A stretch of DNA of 8,795 bases, taken from assembly GCA_938010625.1 (NCBI GenBank), contig CALLVJ010000018.1, forward strand, positions 1 through 8,795, read 5' to 3'. Positions within the stretch are counted from its first letter, which is position 1. Each line of letters opens with the position of its first letter. The DNA comes from an uncultured Stomatobaculum sp. Its GTDB lineage: Bacteria; Bacillota; Clostridia; Lachnospirales; Lachnospiraceae. The notes under the pieces were generated by a model. The model did not search any database and was not told the origin of the DNA. It saw only the letters and a list, made by a program, of their open reading frames with translations. This document shows positions 6,016 through 8,795 of the stretch, in pieces. The position numbers and the translations under genes are program-made.

Positions 6016-6364
6016 ATACTATATGAATCTTCCCTATAAGTTGGAGATTGTGCCTGATTTGGATGAAGGCGGATATGTAGCACGCTATCCGGAACTGCCC
6101 GGTTGCATTACCGTGGGGGATAGCGTTGAGCATGTCGTATCGAATGCTCTCGATGCGAAACGCGAATGGCTGACTGCCGCCCTTGAGGATGGCGTCCTGA
6201 TATCGGAACCCGGTGAATTGGACGATTACTCGGGGCAATTTAAGCTCCGTATTCCGAAGAGTCTGCACAAATCCTTGGCCGAGCATTCGAGAGCGGAAGG
6301 AATCAGCATGAATCAATATTGCGTCTATCTGCTTGCAAGAAATGATGCTTTGGCGAAAGCGTAA
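6002..6364 (+). CDS. hicB: HicB family antitoxin
   Basis: 120-aa antitoxin that should bind and neutralise HicA and repress the hicAB promoter. Residues 13-66 form the partly degraded RNase H-like HicB domain (YVARYPELPGCITVGDS at 25-41). Residues 80-114 form a ribbon-helix-helix DNA-binding domain (FKLRIPKSLHKSLAEHSRAEG, then ISMNQYCVYLLAR). The start at 6002 is set by GGAGGAGG at 5988-5995, 6 nt upstream; an in-frame ATG at 5978 lies before that site. Overlap with hicA implies translational coupling. The terminator at 6420-6452 ends the unit. The RHH domain makes the promoter repeats at 5720-5743 a plausible operator. Confidence 0.95.
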   Translation: MKSVEYYMNLPYKLEIVPDLDEGGYVARYPELPGCITVGDSVEHVVSNALDAKREWLTAALEDGVLISEPGELDDYSGQFKLRIPKSLHKSLAEHSRAEGISMNQYCVYLLARNDALAKA

Positions 6365-6419
6365 GCGAAAAGGCACTTGCACGCAATGATCGAATCGTCG
6401 AAATAAAAGGACATAAGGG

Positions 6420-6452
6420 ATGCGTCTCTGTGAATAACGGAGGCGCATTTTT
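6420..6452 (+). terminator. Intrinsic terminator after hicB
   Basis: Arms ATGCGTCTC (6420-6428) and GAGGCGCAT (6440-6448) pair over 9 bp with one G-U pair, leaving an 11-nt loop, and run into five T (6448-6452). It lies 56 nt after the hicB stop. Confidence 0.85.
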
Positions 6453-6453
6453 G

Positions 6454-6481
6454 TTGTATCATATGCTTGGCATGGTATAGT
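6454..6481 (+). promoter_or_regulatory. Possible promoter of the 54-aa small gene
   Basis: TATAGT (5 of 6) at 6476-6481 with TTGTAT (3 of 6) at 6454-6459 and a 16-nt spacer. It lies just behind the hicB terminator and about 30 nt before the ATG at 6512. The -10 is good, the -35 weak. Confidence 0.4.
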
Positions 6482-6511
6482 GATAGTAAGTGAATATGAG
6501 GAGTTGTAAGA

Positions 6512-6676
6512 ATGGCGAGCAGATATATCATCAAGTACAACGGCGGTGCGGTCGAGATGACGAAACCGAATAGCACAATTCTTATCTATAAGGTTCCGTA
6601 CACCAATCTAAAAGCAATGAAGTCAGGATTTGTGATACCGATATTTTGTAAGAAAAGTCAAACCTATCGCAAGTGA
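6512..6676 (+). CDS. Small 54-aa protein of unknown function
   Basis: Begins MASRYIIKYNGGAVEMTK and ends CKKSQTYRK; basic, soluble, with no recognised motif. The ribosome site GAGGAG (6498-6503) is 8 nt before the ATG, and a promoter and an upstream terminator frame it as its own unit, so expression is plausible. It may be a frameshifted remnant: from about 6636 to the TAG at 6726-6728 the next frame reads RKVKPIASELTEARRSLL and then SEFGKAV, which looks more like a natural C-terminus than the lysine-rich end of the annotated frame. A single indel near 6640-6655 would join the two into about 75 residues. I do not recognise either part. Confidence 0.45.
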   Translation: MASRYIIKYNGGAVEMTKPNSTILIYKVPYTNLKAMKSGFVIPIFCKKSQTYRK

Positions 6677-6822
6677 GCTTACGGAAGCTCGCCGCTCCCT
6701 GCTATCGGAGTTTGGCAAAGCGGTGTAGAATAGAAGTCTGCAAACCCGATCGCTTTGCACCGTGTCAGAAACGATGTCTATGGATTAACGGAGCGGAATC
6801 GAGAAGCCGGAATTACGGTGTT

Positions 6823-6830
6823 AAGGAGAG
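6823..6830 (+). promoter_or_regulatory. Ribosome-binding site that decides the GH13 start
   Basis: AAGGAGAG lies 5 nt before the ATG at 6836. The frame is open upstream to a TTG at 6755, which would add 27 residues. The site and the conserved N-terminal VFYQIYPLGF favour 6836. Confidence 0.8.
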
Positions 6831-6835
6831 TCAAT

Positions 6836-8149
6836 ATGTGGTCAACGGAGAGTGTTTTTTATCAGATTTATCCCCTGGGTTTTTGCGGCGCCCCGAAGGA
6901 GAACGACGGCGTGCTTGTGCCCCGGATTCGGAAGGTGACGGAGTGGATTCCGCATTTCAAGCGGCTGCATGCGGACGCGATCTATTTTTCGCCAGTGTTT
7001 GAATCCGACCGCCACGGCTACGATACGCGGGACTATACGAAGATTGACTGCCGTCTCGGCAGCAATGCGGATTTTGTGGAAGTATGCAAGGCCCTCAAAG
7101 AAAACGGGATTCATGTGGTTTTGGACGGTGTCTTTAACCATGTGGGGCGCGGCTTCTGGGCGTTCCGGGATGTGCTTGAAAAGCGGGAGCAGTCTCAATA
7201 TAAGGACTGGTTTTACATCCACTTCGACGGGAATTCCAATTATAACGACGGCTTCTGGTATGAGGGCTGGGAAGGGCACTTTGAGCTGGTCAAGTTAAAC
7301 CTTGATAATCCGCAGGTAACGGATTATCTCTTCTCCTGTATTAAGTCCTGGATTGAGGAATTTCAGATTGACGGTCTGCGCTTGGATGTGGCCTACTGTC
7401 TGAACCTGAACTTTATGCGAAAACTTCGCGCGTTCTGCGATTCCGTGAAGCAGGACTTTTTCCTGCTCGGAGAGATTTTGTTCGGCGACTATAAGCGCAT
7501 CGTAAATTCCGAGATGCTCCATAGCTGCACGAACTACGAGTGCTATAAGGGCTTATACTCGAACTTTAACGATCTGAATCTCTTTGAAATCAATTATGCG
7601 CTGAACCGCCAATTCGGCAAAGAGAATCATGCGATTTATAAGGGCGAGCATCTGCTCTGCTTTGCGGACAATCACGATGTGACCCGCGTGGCGAGTATCC
7701 TAAGGGAAAAACGGCATCTGCCGCTGCTCTACTGCCTGCTCTTCGGAATGCCGGGCATCCCCTGCATTTATTACGGCAGCGAGTGGGGCATTTTGGGTGA
7801 AAAAGGCCATGGCAGTGATGATGCCCTCCGCCCGGAACTCGCTATGCCCGAGTGGAACGAGCTCACGGATGCAATCGCCTCCTTTGCGGAGATTCACAAG
7901 AGCCATAAGGCGCTCACGCACGGCGATTACAAGAGCATTGTGCTCACGAACCGCCAGCTGGTATTTGAGCGGGAGTTTGAGGGAGAACGAATCTGGATCG
8001 GAATCAATGCCGAGGACAAGGCATATCACGCACACTTTAACGGGGCGGATGCAGGCGAGGCGACAGATCTTTTGCACGGAGAGCCGGTAGCCCTCAACGA
8101 CGGATATCAAATGCCGCCCTTTGGCTACTTCATTTGGAAGCTCAGCTAA
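6836..8149 (+). CDS. Intracellular GH13 alpha-glucan hydrolase (alpha-amylase family)
   Basis: 437 aa without signal peptide, so it acts in the cytoplasm, probably on malto-oligosaccharides or related alpha-glucosides. All four GH13 regions are intact: DGVFNH (97-102), GLRLD with nucleophile D184, LGEILFGD with acid/base E213, and FADNHD with D281. The N-terminal VFYQIYPLGF and the YDTRDYTKID segment (62-71) are typical. A short C-terminal beta domain (about 365-437) follows the barrel, and there is no extra N-terminal domain as in neopullulanases. The type resembles small clostridial cyclomaltodextrinase/glucosidase-like enzymes; linkage specificity cannot be fixed by eye. It stands alone with no sugar transporter or regulator nearby. 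I find no clear promoter in 6677-6835. It is convergent with azlCD. It could also be a transglycosylase. Confidence 0.93.
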   Translation: MWSTESVFYQIYPLGFCGAPKENDGVLVPRIRKVTEWIPHFKRLHADAIYFSPVFESDRHGYDTRDYTKIDCRLGSNADFVEVCKALKENGIHVVLDGVFNHVGRGFWAFRDVLEKREQSQYKDWFYIHFDGNSNYNDGFWYEGWEGHFELVKLNLDNPQVTDYLFSCIKSWIEEFQIDGLRLDVAYCLNLNFMRKLRAFCDSVKQDFFLLGEILFGDYKRIVNSEMLHSCTNYECYKGLYSNFNDLNLFEINYALNRQFGKENHAIYKGEHLLCFADNHDVTRVASILREKRHLPLLYCLLFGMPGIPCIYYGSEWGILGEKGHGSDDALRPELAMPEWNELTDAIASFAEIHKSHKALTHGDYKSIVLTNRQLVFEREFEGERIWIGINAEDKAYHAHFNGADAGEATDLLHGEPVALNDGYQMPPFGYFIWKLS

Positions 8150-8176
8150 GCTTTGAAACAGAATTCGAATCGGAAC

Positions 8177-8198
8177 TGAAAAAGGATTGAAAAAGGAT
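8177..8198 (+). repeat. 11-bp tandem repeat, two copies plus a decayed third
   Basis: TGAAAAAGGAT occurs twice head to tail, followed by TAAAAAAG as a degenerate third unit. It lies between the GH13 stop and the shared terminator. It looks like replication slippage in an A-rich tract; the third unit supplies the U-tract of the - strand terminator. Confidence 0.6.
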
Positions 8199-8199
8199 T

Positions 8200-8243
8200 A
8201 AAAAAGAACCCGCAGGTCTGCCATCCCGGAGACTTGCGGGTTC
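8200..8243 (-). terminator. Intrinsic terminator of azlCD, between convergent genes
   Basis: Arms 8206-8219 and 8230-8243 (GAACCCGCAGGTCT and its near complement, 14 bp with one G-T pair) close a 10-nt loop. On the - strand the hairpin is followed by six U (8200-8205). On the + strand no T-run follows, so it would end GH13 transcripts only weakly. It lies about 120 nt past the azlD stop. Confidence 0.85.
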
Positions 8244-8362
8244 TCTGCGTTCATGTTCGCCGATCGCCACACACAAGTTAAATCGTGGGGGAGAATAGCG
8301 GTAGATTGTGAAAGACGAACAAAAGGTAATATCGGCGACGGGAGGAAAGTTTGCCGCCTCGG

Positions 8363-8698
8363 CTAAAATACAAGTTGAAGTAACAACATGTAGACGACCG
8401 TGCCTGCGGCAATGGAGAGCAGAATTTGCTTTTTCCAGAGGTGCAGCGCGGCGGTAACTGCGATTGCGATGAACTCCGGAATTCCGTGAGAGCCGGAGAA
8501 AACGGAGACATGCTTCAGGCAGTATATAACCAATAGTCCGAAAACCGCGCATGGCAGCGCCTTACCCAGATATTGAACCGCTTTCGGCGTGGGCTTTTTG
8601 GAGGAAAAAATCAGGAAAGGCAAAAATCTTGTCAGCATCGTACCGAAGATACAGATGGCGATGGTGGCAATTTGTTCGGGTAAGCTCATGGGACTCAT
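8363..8698 (-). CDS. azlD: AzlD, small subunit of branched-chain amino acid exporter
   Basis: 111-aa integral membrane protein of the AzlD family, which works with AzlC to export branched-chain amino acids and analogues. Four hydrophobic segments can be seen at about 8-31, 42-62, 73-88 and 92-110. Family marks are TRFLPFLIF (23-31), [17 protein letters not shown] (43-59) and a late GTVVYMLL (99-106). The ATG at 8698 is preceded by AAAGGAG about 10 nt away, and it overlaps the azlC stop (ATGA). An in-frame ATG three codons later is less well placed. It is transcribed with azlC from beyond the window and ended by the hairpin at 8200-8243. The 119 nt between its stop and the hairpin hold nothing I recognise. 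Confidence 0.93.
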   Translation of the reverse strand: MSPMSLPEQIATIAICIFGTMLTRFLPFLIFSSKKPTPKAVQYLGKALPCAVFGLLVIYCLKHVSVFSGSHGIPEFIAIAVTAALHLWKKQILLSIAAGTVVYMLLLQLVF

Positions 8699-8795
8699 TC
8701 GGAGACTTCTCCTTTCGCGTAGGATATTTCAATCGGTTTTCGGAATACCGTTAAGAGAAGTAAAATTACTAGCATGGCGGGGAGCATGAAAGCAT
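8695..8795 (-). CDS. azlC: AzlC C-terminus (partial, runs off the window)
   Basis: The last 32 residues of a frame entering from the right edge read [20 protein letters not shown] and then [12 protein letters not shown] before the TGA at 8697-8695. A final hydrophobic helix containing LPAM followed by a charged tail fits AzlC, the large subunit of the branched-chain amino acid exporter. The ATGA overlap with azlD supports this strongly. The remaining part of the protein lies outside the window. Confidence 0.8.
   Translation of the reverse strand, partial: AFMLPAMLVILLLLTVFRKPIEISYAKGEVSE

Noticed and set aside
6675..6690. Hairpin GAGCTT-ACGG-AAGCTC after the small gene
   Set aside because: Six pairs with no T-run following, so not a convincing terminator.
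6755..6835. N-terminal extension of the GH13 enzyme from a TTG at 6755
   Set aside because: A good ribosome site and the family's N-terminus point to the ATG at 6836; the extension has no site of its own.
8257..8338. Inverted repeat TCGCCGAT/ATCGGCGA flanking 66 nt behind azlD
   Set aside because: Eight base pairs with a long loop and no T-run or gene context; likely chance.

Overview
The window looks like a low- to mid-GC Gram-positive anaerobe of the Clostridia, probably Lachnospiraceae-like. This rests on strong AGGAGG-type ribosome sites, TTGACA/TATAAT promoters, compact intrinsic terminators, and the close resemblance of the GH13 enzyme, the alpha/beta hydrolase and AzlD to proteins I associate with that group. 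No species can be named from the sequence alone.

Left part (1-2660): three unrelated single genes on the + strand. They encode a dienelactone-hydrolase-like alpha/beta hydrolase with a Cys nucleophile, a DUF1877 (YfbM-like) protein, and a short-chain flavodoxin that starts at TTG. The gaps between them hold open, protein-like stretches without good starts (1208-1354, 1908-2018, 2483-2587), so this looks like a worn accessory region with gene remnants. A strong terminator at 2622-2658 closes it.

Central part (2761-5743): a tight three-gene operon, the most interesting part of the window. It encodes (i) a zinc-ribbon protein with a degenerate protein-kinase-like C-terminal half, (ii) a von Willebrand factor A (vWA) protein with a DxTxS metal site, and (iii) a divergent adenylosuccinate synthetase (PurA) paralogue. 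That paralogue keeps the GDEGKG and AGHT catalytic motifs but has replaced the loop that recognises aspartate in true PurA. Gene spacing is 14 nt, then an ATGA overlap. The combination suggests a sensing or signalling pair coupled to production of a purine-like succinylated nucleotide; I do not know a described system with this composition.

A hicA-hicB toxin-antitoxin pair follows 20 nt later (5764-6364). A near-consensus promoter embedded in the last codons of the purA-like gene probably drives it, and a terminator at 6420-6452 ends it. A small 54-residue gene of unknown function follows (6512-6676). Then comes an intracellular GH13 alpha-glucan hydrolase (6836-8149) with all four catalytic regions.

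Right edge, - strand: azlD and the 3' end of azlC (branched-chain amino acid exporter), convergent with the GH13 gene. Between them is a terminator whose U-tract serves the azl side. No rRNA, tRNA, CRISPR array, transposase or recognisable riboswitch was seen.
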